The notes under the pieces were generated by a model, which did no database searches, had not been told where the DNA came from, and saw only the letters and a program-made list of their open reading frames with translations. The position numbers and the translations under genes were made by a program. Positions 1-5,089 of a stretch of 5,591 nucleotides of DNA are shown one piece after another; within the stretch, counting starts at the first letter, position 1, and each line of letters opens with the position of its first letter. The DNA is from Comamonadaceae bacterium. Its GTDB lineage: Bacteria; Pseudomonadota; Gammaproteobacteria; Burkholderiales; Burkholderiaceae_C. Location of the stretch: the NCBI GenBank assembly GCA_947374105.1, contig CANCAO010000134.1, forward strand, positions 1 through 5,591, given 5' to 3'.

Positions 1-1
1 G

Positions 2-640
2 CAAGATTTGGTGGGGGCGCTCAGAGATTTGGCCGATGAACTGGGTGCGCCTGAGTCAGTGCCGATTGCGCAATCTACCCGTCAGCCGCAACTCTTGTCT
101 GGGCGCTTCGAGGCTGAGAAGTTCGCCAGCACACTGGGTGTCTTGCTGCCCGACCACTGCATCGTCGCGGAAGACGCCGTCACCTCAGGCCGCCCCTTAT
201 TTGAGTACACCCACAACGCCACGCCGCACGACTGGTTGCAGCTCACCGGTGGGGCCATTGGACACGGCTTTGCCTGCGCCACCGGGGCAGCCATTGCCAG
301 CCCAGATCGCCAAGTGGTGTGTCTGCAAGCCGACGGTGCGGGCATGTACTGCCTGCAAGCGCTGTGGACGCAGGCCCGGCACAAGCTCAAGGTGGTCAAT
401 GTGGTGTTTGCCAACAGTGCCTACAAGATATTGCAAGGCGAACTCGTCGCCGTGGGCGCTACGCCGGGGCCGGTATCGAGCGACTTGTTTGACCTGGGGC
501 GACCCACGCTGGACTGGGTCAAGCTGGCCCAAGGCATGGGGGTTGAGAGCTGCTCGGTGGACACGCTGGAGCAGTTTGCCGACGTGTTCAAGTCGGCTTG
601 CGACAGGCCGGGCCCCTTCCTGATTGAGTTTCGAATCTGA
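2..640 (+). CDS. Thiamine-diphosphate-dependent enzyme, acetolactate synthase large-subunit family (3' part only)
   Basis: The frame is open to the left edge, so the N-terminal part of the gene lies outside the window; the visible part encodes about 212 residues and ends with TGA. It corresponds to the C-terminal TPP-binding domain of the acetolactate synthase / benzoylformate decarboxylase superfamily. Seen here are LTGGAIGHG (nt 245-271), the cofactor and Mg2+ motif in the variant form ADGAGMY (about nt 329-349; GDG is usual), and 27 residues later the matching Asn in ANSAYKI. Such enzymes decarboxylate a 2-oxoacid and may condense the product with a second carbonyl compound in the cytoplasm. 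The exact substrate cannot be read from this fragment, and many proteins named acetolactate synthase in this subfamily are not the biosynthetic IlvB/IlvI enzyme. The gene converges on suhB with a 28-nt gap in which I see no clear hairpin terminator. Confidence 0.9.
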   Translation, partial: QDLVGALRDLADELGAPESVPIAQSTRQPQLLSGRFEAEKFASTLGVLLPDHCIVAEDAVTSGRPLFEYTHNATPHDWLQLTGGAIGHGFACATGAAIASPDRQVVCLQADGAGMYCLQALWTQARHKLKVVNVVFANSAYKILQGELVAVGATPGPVSSDLFDLGRPTLDWVKLAQGMGVESCSVDTLEQFADVFKSACDRPGPFLIEFRI

Positions 641-668
641 AGGATCGCCCCTTCAAATTCGCGCCTGC

Positions 669-1562
669 TTATTCGAAAGGTGTTTCGACGGGTGTAATGG
701 GGGTAGTGGGTGCTGCTGCAGCCTGACGCACGCCAGCCTTCTCACCCGCCGTAGCGAACTTGCTGTATTTGCCCAAGATAGGCACCATCTGGCCATAGAT
801 ACGCGGGGCAGCTGCTAAGCATTCTTTTTGTTCCAGAAAGTTGGATTCACCGGTGAAGTTGCCCACCAGTCCACCAGCCTCAGTCACCAGCAGCGAACCT
901 GCCGCTACGTCCCAGGGTTGCAGGCCAGTTTCAAAAAATCCATCGGTCAAACCAGCGGCCACATAGGCCAGGTCCAGCGCGGCTGCGCCGGGGCGACGCA
1001 GACCGGCTGTGCGCGGCATGATGTCGCCCAAAATCGCTAGGTGCTGTTTGAAGTTGTCGCCCTCACGGAAGGGAAAGCCAGTGGCCAGCAGGCACTGGCG
1101 CAAATCGGTGCGCTTGCTCACGCGCAGGCGGCGGTCATTGACAAACGCGCCGCGCCCTTTGGTGGCGGTGTAGAGGTCGTTGCGGGTGGGGTCGTACACC
1201 ACGGCTTGCTCGATCTTGCCTTTGACTGCAAGCGCGATGCTGACGCAGTAAAAGGGGAAGCCGTGGATGAAGTTGGTGGTGCCGTCCAGCGGGTCAATGA
1301 TCCAGACGAATTCGGAGTCCTTGGCACCCTGCTCGCTGCCCGACTCTTCGGCCATTATGCCGTGGCCGGGGTAGGCGGTGAGCAGTGTCTCAATGATGGC
1401 CTGCTCGCTGGCGTGATCAACTTCAGTCACATAGTCGTTGACCTGCTTTTGCGAAATCCGCACCGCCTCCAGATCGAGCGCGGCGCGGTTGATGATGGAG
1501 CCAGCGGCGCGGGCGGCCTTGATGGCCACATTGATCATGGGGTGGAGGTTGGGTGAGGACAT
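669..1562 (-). CDS. suhB: Inositol-1-monophosphatase SuhB
   Basis: Encodes 297 residues of the Mg2+-dependent inositol monophosphatase family, which hydrolyses inositol phosphates. In Escherichia coli SuhB also binds RNA polymerase/NusA during rRNA antitermination; that role is only inferred here. All metal-binding motifs are present: AEESG at residues 71-75, [15 protein letters not shown] from residue 87 (Asp90 and Asp93), and [16 protein letters not shown] from 216 (Asp218). The chosen ATG gives [13 protein letters not shown], and HPMINVA aligns with the known N terminus of SuhB (HPMLNIA), so the start is credible although no strong ribosome binding site is visible. The protein is about 30 residues longer than E. 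coli SuhB (267) because of a tail after residue 265 rich in Ala, Pro and Thr. It is transcribed divergently from trmJ across a 122-nt gap. Confidence 0.96.
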   Translation of the reverse strand: MSSPNLHPMINVAIKAARAAGSIINRAALDLEAVRISQKQVNDYVTEVDHASEQAIIETLLTAYPGHGIMAEESGSEQGAKDSEFVWIIDPLDGTTNFIHGFPFYCVSIALAVKGKIEQAVVYDPTRNDLYTATKGRGAFVNDRRLRVSKRTDLRQCLLATGFPFREGDNFKQHLAILGDIMPRTAGLRRPGAAALDLAYVAAGLTDGFFETGLQPWDVAAGSLLVTEAGGLVGNFTGESNFLEQKECLAAAPRIYGQMVPILGKYSKFATAGEKAGVRQAAAAPTTPITPVETPFE

Positions 1563-1578
1563 AAGTTTTATAGATTGT

Positions 1579-1602
1579 GGGACAGACCTTTAGCTCTGTC
1601 CC
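1579..1602. repeat. Inverted repeat in the suhB-trmJ divergent promoter region
   Basis: GGGACAGA (1579-1586) and TCTGTCCC (1595-1602) form a perfect 8-bp stem with an 8-nt loop. It lies 17 nt upstream of the suhB start codon. The right arm can pair alternatively with ACAGAG at 1616-1621 (CTCTGT at 1594-1599), giving two mutually exclusive hairpins. It could be a protein-binding site or a 5'-leader structure of suhB; no function is shown. Confidence 0.45.
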
Positions 1603-1684
1603 CAACTGATTAAGAACAGAGGGGGCTGCACGGCGATGCGGGCAGCGACAATAGCTTTATTTTACCCGTCCAAGCCCTTTGCTT

Positions 1685-2704
1685 ATGCCTACCCCTCTTC
1701 AAACTTCACCTTGGCGCACCCGTTTTATTCTGCTCAACACCAGTCATGCGGGCAATGTGGGTGCGGCGGCGCGGGCCATCAAGGTCATGGGCTTTAGCGA
1801 GATGGTGCTGGTCGCCCCACGCTGGGCCAATGTGCTGCGCCGCGAAGAAACCATCCAGCGCGCCAGTGGTGCGCTGGACGTGCTGGCCAACGCCCGCATC
1901 GTGGACACGCTGGACGAGGCGTTGGACGGCATGACCCACCTGTGCGCCACTGCCATGACCCCGCGTGACTTTGGCCCGCCTACGGTGACCCCTCGGGAAC
2001 ATTTTGAGATGCTATTAAATAAGGAGCTGCTTACGTCTACAAATAAAGCGCTACAGCCCGATTTGATTGAAGAAAACGACCTTGAAACGACGGGTAACGA
2101 GCAAGGCATAGGCTTCTTGTTTGGCTCTGAGCGCTTTGGCATGACCAATGAAGACGTGTACCGCTGCCACGCCTGCCTGAGCATCCCCACCAACCCTAGC
2201 TTTGGCTCGCTTAATCTGGCGGCTGCTTTGCAAGTGATTGCCTACGATTGGCGGCTGGCGTTGGGGGGCTTCTCTGCTCCCGATCGCCCTGAGCCCATCT
2301 CCGTTCGCCCTGAGCCTGTCGAAGGGCTTGGCGTTGAGCCCGGGGTGCAGGCAGAGCAGATGCCGGGGGCTCATACGCTGCGCTTTTTGAAATCGCCCCC
2401 AACATCCGCTCTGCCCACACCCCTGCCGTTGTCTATTCGTACGGAGTTGCCTCGGCGACTTGCCGATGCCCAGCAAGTCGCAGGCATGCTCTCGCACCTA
2501 GAGAAGGCCCTTGTCGCCATTGAATTTCTCGACCCTGCCGCCCCCAAAAAACTCATGCCCCGCCTGAACCAGTTGTTCAACCGGGCAGAAGTAACGCAAG
2601 AAGAAATCCACATCCTGCGCGGCGTGGCCAAAGCCATGTTGGACGTGGCGGCGCGCAACACCCCACATACCCCTGCGCCCACCTCTATGCCCGCAAAAGG
2701 ATAG
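1685..2704 (+). CDS. trmJ: tRNA (cytidine/uridine-2'-O)-methyltransferase TrmJ, SPOUT family
   Basis: Encodes 339 residues from the ATG at 1685; a TTG two codons upstream is possible but less likely. TrmJ is a knotted SPOUT-class enzyme that uses S-adenosylmethionine to 2'-O-methylate position 32 of the tRNA anticodon loop. The family motifs are clear: NTSHAGNVGAAARAIKVMG at residues 18-36, FLFGSERFGMTNEDV at 144-158, and IPTNPSFGSLNLAAALQV at 167-184, the last two contributing to the cofactor-binding knot. The residue 263-325 region resembles the helical C-terminal part of bacterial TrmJ. E. coli TrmJ has about 246 residues. The excess comes from an insertion near residues 107-136, another at about 195-250, and a Pro-rich tail; both insertions contain repeat-like DNA (see repeat entries). 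The catalytic motifs are intact, so the gene is probably functional. cysE follows after 9 nt, which suggests one transcript. Confidence 0.93.
   Translation: MPTPLQTSPWRTRFILLNTSHAGNVGAAARAIKVMGFSEMVLVAPRWANVLRREETIQRASGALDVLANARIVDTLDEALDGMTHLCATAMTPRDFGPPTVTPREHFEMLLNKELLTSTNKALQPDLIEENDLETTGNEQGIGFLFGSERFGMTNEDVYRCHACLSIPTNPSFGSLNLAAALQVIAYDWRLALGGFSAPDRPEPISVRPEPVEGLGVEPGVQAEQMPGAHTLRFLKSPPTSALPTPLPLSIRTELPRRLADAQQVAGMLSHLEKALVAIEFLDPAAPKKLMPRLNQLFNRAEVTQEEIHILRGVAKAMLDVAARNTPHTPAPTSMPAKG
2003..2076 (+). repeat. Probable Comamonadaceae dispersed repeat inserted in frame in trmJ
   Basis: An AT-richer block inside trmJ encoding residues 107-130 (FEMLLNKELL and following). It interrupts the protein exactly where other TrmJ proteins go almost directly from PREH-type residues to the FGSERFG motif. 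Its order of words, TGCTATTAAATAAG, then AGCTGCTTACG, then AGCGCTACAGCCC and ATTTGAT, matches my recollection of a short dispersed repeat common between genes in Rhodoferax, Polaromonas and Acidovorax. The insertion in the protein is seen directly; the repeat identity is from memory and not tested here. The ends are approximate. Confidence 0.45.
2281..2327 (+). repeat. REP-like repeat (RPEPVEG type) inserted in frame in trmJ
   Basis: Positions 2303-2327 match a short dispersed palindromic element widespread in proteobacterial genomes, recognisable in translation as RPEPVEG. GCCCT (2307-2311) and AGGGC (2323-2327) form its stem around an 11-nt loop. A partial copy precedes it: CGATCGCCCTGAGCC (2281-2295) matches CGTTCGCCCTGAGCC (2302-2316) at 14 of 15 positions with a 21-bp period, so the protein reads RPEP twice, 7 residues apart. 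It lies in the linker between the SPOUT domain and the C-terminal region, where extra residues would be tolerated. Confidence 0.75.
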
Positions 2705-2713
2705 ACTTCAAAT

Positions 2714-3487
2714 ATGTTTTCTCGACTTCGCTCCGACATCCAATGCATCCTTGACCGCGACCCGGCCGCCCGCACCGCCTGGGAGGTGCTGACCTGCTAC
2801 CCCGGCCTGCACGCACTGTTTTTGCACCGCCGCGCCCACTGGTGCTGGAGCCATGGCTTGAAGTGGCTTGGGCGCTTCATCGCGCACTGCTCTCGCATCC
2901 TTACCGGCATTGAGATTCACCCCGCAGCCAAGATCGGCCCATGCGTGTTTATCGACCACGGCATGGGCGTGGTGATTGGCGAAACCGCCGAAGTGGGCAG
3001 TGGTTGCACCATTTACCACGGCGTCACGCTGGGCGGCACCTCGCTCTATAAAGGCGCCAAGCGACACCCTACGTTGGGCCGCGACGTGGTGGTGGGTGCA
3101 GGGGCCAAAGTATTGGGCGGCTTTACCGTGGGCGATGGGGCGCGTATCGGCTCCAACGCGGTAGTCACCAAACCCGTGCCCCCAGGGGCCACGGCCGTGG
3201 GCAACCCAGCGCGCATCATCGAAGCCGAATCCGACATCAAACGCGAAGAAACCGCCTCACGCCTTGGCTTCTCAGCCTACGGCGTCACGCAAAACGACGA
3301 CCCGCTGAGCCAAGCCATGCGCGGCCTGATTGACAACGCCTCTTCGCAAGATCATCAGATTGCCCTGCTGTGGCAAGCGATTGAGCAACTCTCCAAAGGG
3401 CAATCCACACCCAGTTGCGTACCCGGTGACGCCGCCCGCAGTGAGAACTTTGAGGCGGCCAAGTTGAACCAGTTGGTGGGGAAGTAG
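2714..3487 (+). CDS. cysE: Serine O-acetyltransferase CysE
   Basis: Encodes 257 residues. CysE transfers acetyl from acetyl-CoA to L-serine, giving O-acetylserine, the carbon skeleton for cysteine synthesis by CysK/CysM in the cytoplasm. A short helical N-terminal domain (about residues 1-65) is followed by a left-handed beta-helix of hexapeptide repeats (about 66-170). Diagnostic motifs are [15 protein letters not shown] from residue 81 (catalytic Asp81/His82), YHGVTLGG at 101-108, KRHPTLG at 116-122, and GNPARII at 163-169. It is the short-type enzyme, with a truncated N-terminal domain compared with E. coli CysE. The C-terminal 85 residues are poorly conserved and polar and may hold the usual CysK-binding end, although the terminal residue is Lys and not the typical Ile. 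A ribosome binding site AAAAGGA (2695-2701) overlaps the end of trmJ, 12 nt before the ATG, supporting co-transcription. Confidence 0.95.
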   Translation: MFSRLRSDIQCILDRDPAARTAWEVLTCYPGLHALFLHRRAHWCWSHGLKWLGRFIAHCSRILTGIEIHPAAKIGPCVFIDHGMGVVIGETAEVGSGCTIYHGVTLGGTSLYKGAKRHPTLGRDVVVGAGAKVLGGFTVGDGARIGSNAVVTKPVPPGATAVGNPARIIEAESDIKREETASRLGFSAYGVTQNDDPLSQAMRGLIDNASSQDHQIALLWQAIEQLSKGQSTPSCVPGDAARSENFEAAKLNQLVGK

Positions 3488-3586
3488 GGCACCAGTTTGT
3501 CCGTTGTGGGTCGGGCATCCCTCATTAGGGTAGTGAGACTTCTGGCAAGTACGCCTAAAATCTGCGCAGCCAGTCTGCCGGGTTTC

Positions 3587-3628
3587 ACGGAATTTTTATA
3601 TCTGTATAACAATTTGAAAAACCTCCGT
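3587..3628. repeat. AT-rich imperfect inverted repeat
   Basis: ACGGA (3587-3591) pairs with TCCGT (3624-3628), and TTTTT (3593-3597) with AAAAA (3617-3621), giving ten pairs interrupted by a small asymmetric bulge around an AT-rich centre. The centre contains TATAAC (3605-3610), a fair match to a -10 promoter hexamer, but no good -35 hexamer sits at the right distance. It could be an operator-like palindrome, a weak bidirectional terminator for cysE, or a leftover end of a mobile element. Confidence 0.35.
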
Positions 3629-3662
3629 AAGCAAGGCTGCAAGCCACTCTCAGGAGGAATTA

Positions 3663-3740
3663 ATGTCCAGAATATCCCGCAGCGCCCAGAATATCCCGCA
3701 AGTTTTGCGCCATACATTACTACAAGGGCTTCCCCTCTAA
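3663..3740 (+). CDS. Possible 25-residue small protein behind an ideal ribosome binding site
   Basis: ATG at 3663 is preceded by AGGAGG (3652-3657) with a 5-nt spacer, the best ribosome binding site in the window; the frame ends with TAA at 3738-3740. The predicted peptide begins MSRISRSAQNIPQ and ends LLQGLPL. I do not recognise it. Its first 13 codons are made largely of the 15-bp direct repeat, which repeats in a different frame and so gives no repeated peptide. It may be a truncated start of a lost gene, a leader peptide, or chance. Confidence 0.25.
   Translation: MSRISRSAQNIPQVLRHTLLQGLPL
3667..3700. repeat. Perfect 15-bp direct repeat, 19-bp period
   Basis: CCAGAATATCCCGCA occurs at 3667-3681 and again at 3686-3700, separated by GCGC. 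Short tandem sites of this kind occur near the ends of some insertion sequences (multiple transposase-binding sites, as in the IS21 family) or as paired regulator sites. No transposase gene or remnant is next to it, so the origin is open. Confidence 0.6.
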
Positions 3741-3871
3741 GGTCAAGCGAATCTCCACGAGTCATCGCGCCAGCGAGTCTCGGATATTCAAATTAATTCC
3801 ACTCTTCACGTTCGGCGGCATTGCATCTAAAGCAAGAGGTGCGGACAGCGAAACTACAAACGGTCATTGAT

Positions 3872-3886
3872 GCAGGCGATACCTGC
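3872..3886. repeat. Short hairpin near the left end of the insertion sequence
   Basis: GCAGG (3872-3876) and CCTGC (3882-3886) form a 5-bp stem with loop CGATA, 30 bp from the insertion sequence. If the left flank is the body of an attC site this could be part of its folded stem, but the expected outer arms are not seen. Confidence 0.3.
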
Positions 3887-3916
3887 GGACCCTGATGAAA
3901 GACGCACGTGGGGGAC

Positions 3917-3927
3917 TCATTCGTTAG
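3917..3927. repeat. Direct repeat bounding the insertion sequence, left copy
   Basis: TCATTCGTTAG, identical to positions 5077-5087. It contains the stop codon of the transposase frame on the minus strand (TGA at 3919-3917). Confidence 0.85.
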
Positions 3928-5080
3928 CCGAGCACACCAGAGTGGCTCCGTACGGTAGCCGGAATGCATCACCCCGACTCATTACCGCCCAGCACATTCG
4001 CGCGTTCTTCGCTGCAATGGCCACCACGGCACGCCAGTAACCCCGACGCTCAGCCAATGCAGTGGCCCATCGACTGATCGGGTCTGTCTTGTTTTTTGCC
4101 GACACCAGAACGGCACGCGCACCCAGCACCAGCAATGAACGTAGATAGGCGTCGCCCGCTTTGGTGATGTGTCCCAGCCGCTGCTTGCCACCCGAGCTGT
4201 ATTGTCCTGGCACCAGACCCAGCCAGGCACTCAACTGACGACCGTTGCAGAAGTCATGACCATGGCCAATGGTGCTGATCAACGCCGTAGCCGTGACCGG
4301 ACCTACGCCGGGCAAGCGCATCAGTTGCTGTGCAGCACCGTCAGCTTTGGCCAGACTGGCAATGTGCTGGTCATACTGGATGATGCGCTCATCGAGCCGA
4401 CCGACCTCGCTTAGCAAGTCGCCCACCACCGTATTCGTCCAGCCAGGCAGATCTTCAAGATGCTGCAAAGCCTCGCGGCGCACCACGGCGGCTTTTAAAG
4501 GGAGCACGATGCCGAATTCAGACAGCAGACCACGAATGCGATTTAGCGTGGCGGTACGCTGCTCAACAAACCCCTGCCGGGCACGGTGTATGAGCAACTG
4601 GCCTTGCTGGTCCAGAGTCTTGATGGGCACAAATCGCATGGTCGGCCGGCTGACCGCTTCACAGATGGCTTGAGCGTCGGCCGCATCGTTCTTGCCTTTC
4701 TTGCCCGACAGGCGATAGGGCGTCACGAACTTCGGTGCGATCAAACGGGCTGTGTGACCAAACCTGGCGAACTCACGCGCCCAGTGGTGAGCGCCTGAAC
4801 ATGCCTCCATGCCAATGAGGCAGGGCGGCAACTTGGTAATCAGTTCGAGCAGGGCGGCGCGTTTGACGGCCGGGCGCACGAGTGCCGGTTTGCCTGTCTC
4901 ATCCACACCATGCACTGCAAAGACGTTCTTGGCGAAATCAATTCCAACAGTTACGATTGCATGATTTCCCCTTCCAGGTGAGTTGATGAAAAGTTTGACC
5001 TCTCCATCGTGGCACTTTATTGCCGTAAACCGCAACCCTGACGGGTTGATGCTCGCTTGGGACGGGGAAGTCCCTTTCAT
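3917..5080 (-). CDS. IS110-family transposase (DEDD recombinase)
   Basis: The open frame has 387 codons, but conserved protein begins only at about residue 43 (VTVGIDFAKN). The N-terminal RuvC-like DEDD domain has Asp48, Glu92 (IGMEACSGAHHW) and Asp132/Asp135 (KNDAADAQAI). A helical linker follows, with FVEQRTATLNRIRGLLSEFG at about 171-190. The C-terminal Transposase_20 domain has the helix-hairpin-helix LPGVGPVTATALIS (256-269) and YSSGGKQRLGHITKAGD (294-310), which holds the serine thought to act in strand exchange. The enzyme recombines a circular form of the element into target DNA. The first 41 residues resemble no family member and overlap a structured segment, so the real start is probably near 4962-4955. 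There, the only ATG (4962-4960), behind a good GGAAGGGG site, is out of frame. Family proteins usually have about 340 residues, matching a start in this area. The C-terminal end GATLVCSANE is short and unconserved. Confidence 0.93.
   Translation of the reverse strand: MKGTSPSQASINPSGLRFTAIKCHDGEVKLFINSPGRGNHAIVTVGIDFAKNVFAVHGVDETGKPALVRPAVKRAALLELITKLPPCLIGMEACSGAHHWAREFARFGHTARLIAPKFVTPYRLSGKKGKNDAADAQAICEAVSRPTMRFVPIKTLDQQGQLLIHRARQGFVEQRTATLNRIRGLLSEFGIVLPLKAAVVRREALQHLEDLPGWTNTVVGDLLSEVGRLDERIIQYDQHIASLAKADGAAQQLMRLPGVGPVTATALISTIGHGHDFCNGRQLSAWLGLVPGQYSSGGKQRLGHITKAGDAYLRSLLVLGARAVLVSAKNKTDPISRWATALAERRGYWRAVVAIAAKNARMCWAVMSRGDAFRLPYGATLVCSANE
4963..5076 (-). ncRNA. Candidate guide (bridge/seek) RNA region of the insertion sequence
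   Basis: The segment between the element's end and the conserved start of the transposase is open but its translation is unlike the family, and it contains three successive short hairpins. These are GGGAC/GTCCC (5059-5063 with 5070-5074), CAACCC/GGGTTG (5033-5038 with 5043-5048) and GGCA/TGCC (5011-5014 with 5021-5024). IS110 elements are known to transcribe a structured RNA from their longer non-coding end that guides the recombinase to donor and target. Position and structure fit such an RNA, but I could not identify the guide loops, so this is inference. Confidence 0.4.
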
Positions 5081-5087
5081 TCGTTAG
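5077..5087. repeat. Direct repeat bounding the insertion sequence, right copy
   Basis: TCATTCGTTAG, identical to 3917-3927. Its last five bases are the start of the integron core site GTTAGAC, and the ATG of the longest transposase frame (5080-5078) lies inside it. Confidence 0.85.
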
Positions 5088-5089
5088 AC
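5083..5089 (+). other. Integron core (R') recombination site, left boundary of the gene cassette
   Basis: GTTAGAC fits the core consensus GTTRRRY; the integrase cuts between G and TT. It lies 8 nt before a cassette-like gene, and GTTAGACGGCAC (5083-5094) is the exact reverse complement of GTGCCGTCTAAC (5450-5461) at the start of the next attC. That is the relation expected between a cassette's own 5' end and the R'' arm of its own attC. The rest of the attC or attI to which this core belonged has been separated by the insertion sequence and is not recognisable to the left. Confidence 0.85.

Larger units (their letters stand above)
3488..3916. other. Gene-poor stretch between cysE and the insertion sequence
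   Basis: This 429-nt stretch has no reading frame that resembles a known protein. Its middle part is more AT-rich than the flanking genes. It holds an AT-rich inverted repeat, a 25-codon frame with a very good ribosome binding site, a 15-bp direct repeat and a small hairpin, each listed separately. I searched it by eye for the R'' consensus (RYYYAAC) of an integron attC site that should precede the core site now at 5083, and found no good match. No integrase remnant is recognisable. It may contain remains of older insertions. Confidence 0.6.
3917..5087 (-). mobile_element. IS110/IS1111-family insertion sequence inserted at an integron core site
   Basis: A single transposase gene of the IS110 family lies between two copies of TCATTCGTTAG, at 3917-3927 and 5077-5087, exactly 1160 bp apart, so the element is 1160 bp plus one copy of the repeat. 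The right-hand copy runs into the integron core site GTTAGAC (5083-5089). Elements of the IS1111-attC group are known to insert site-specifically and in one orientation into attC sites of gene cassettes (Tetu and Holmes; Post and Hall). Most of the non-coding sequence appears to lie upstream of the transposase, as in the IS110 subgroup, whereas the IS1111 subgroup usually has it downstream, so I leave the subgroup open. The exact ends are uncertain because the shared repeat can be assigned to either flank. Confidence 0.88.

Noticed and set aside
329..337. ADG in place of GDG in the TPP motif as a sign of inactivation
   Set aside because: The metal-binding Asp is kept and the spacing to the Asn is normal; the change from Gly to Ala is probably a subfamily feature.
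641..668. A transcription terminator between the two convergent genes
   Set aside because: The 28-nt gap has no stem followed by a T-run on either strand.
1041..1556. A 171-codon rightward frame antisense to suhB
   Set aside because: Long antisense frames are common opposite GC-rich genes; suhB has all catalytic motifs, and this translation shows none.
1563..1572. A TATAAA-like hexamer just before the suhB start as its -10 box
   Set aside because: It is about 7 nt from the ATG and would give an almost leaderless transcript; there is no supporting -35 hexamer.
1744..2193. A 149-codon leftward frame antisense to trmJ
   Set aside because: Shadow of trmJ; rich in Ser and Arg with no domain.
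3667..3700. A CRISPR array
   Set aside because: Only two 15-bp units with a 4-bp spacer; unit and spacer lengths are wrong for CRISPR.
3355..3765. A 136-codon leftward frame overlapping the end of cysE
   Set aside because: More than a quarter of it is antisense to the well-supported cysE coding region, and the rest shows no recognisable domain.
3497..3796. A 99-codon rightward frame after cysE starting with TTG
   Set aside because: No ribosome binding site, unusual composition, and no resemblance to a known family; it spans the inverted repeat and direct repeats and looks like a chance frame.
5057..5085. An outward promoter at the end of the insertion sequence driving the cassette
   Set aside because: TTGGGA is a fair -35 hexamer, but at the proper spacing there is no acceptable -10 hexamer.
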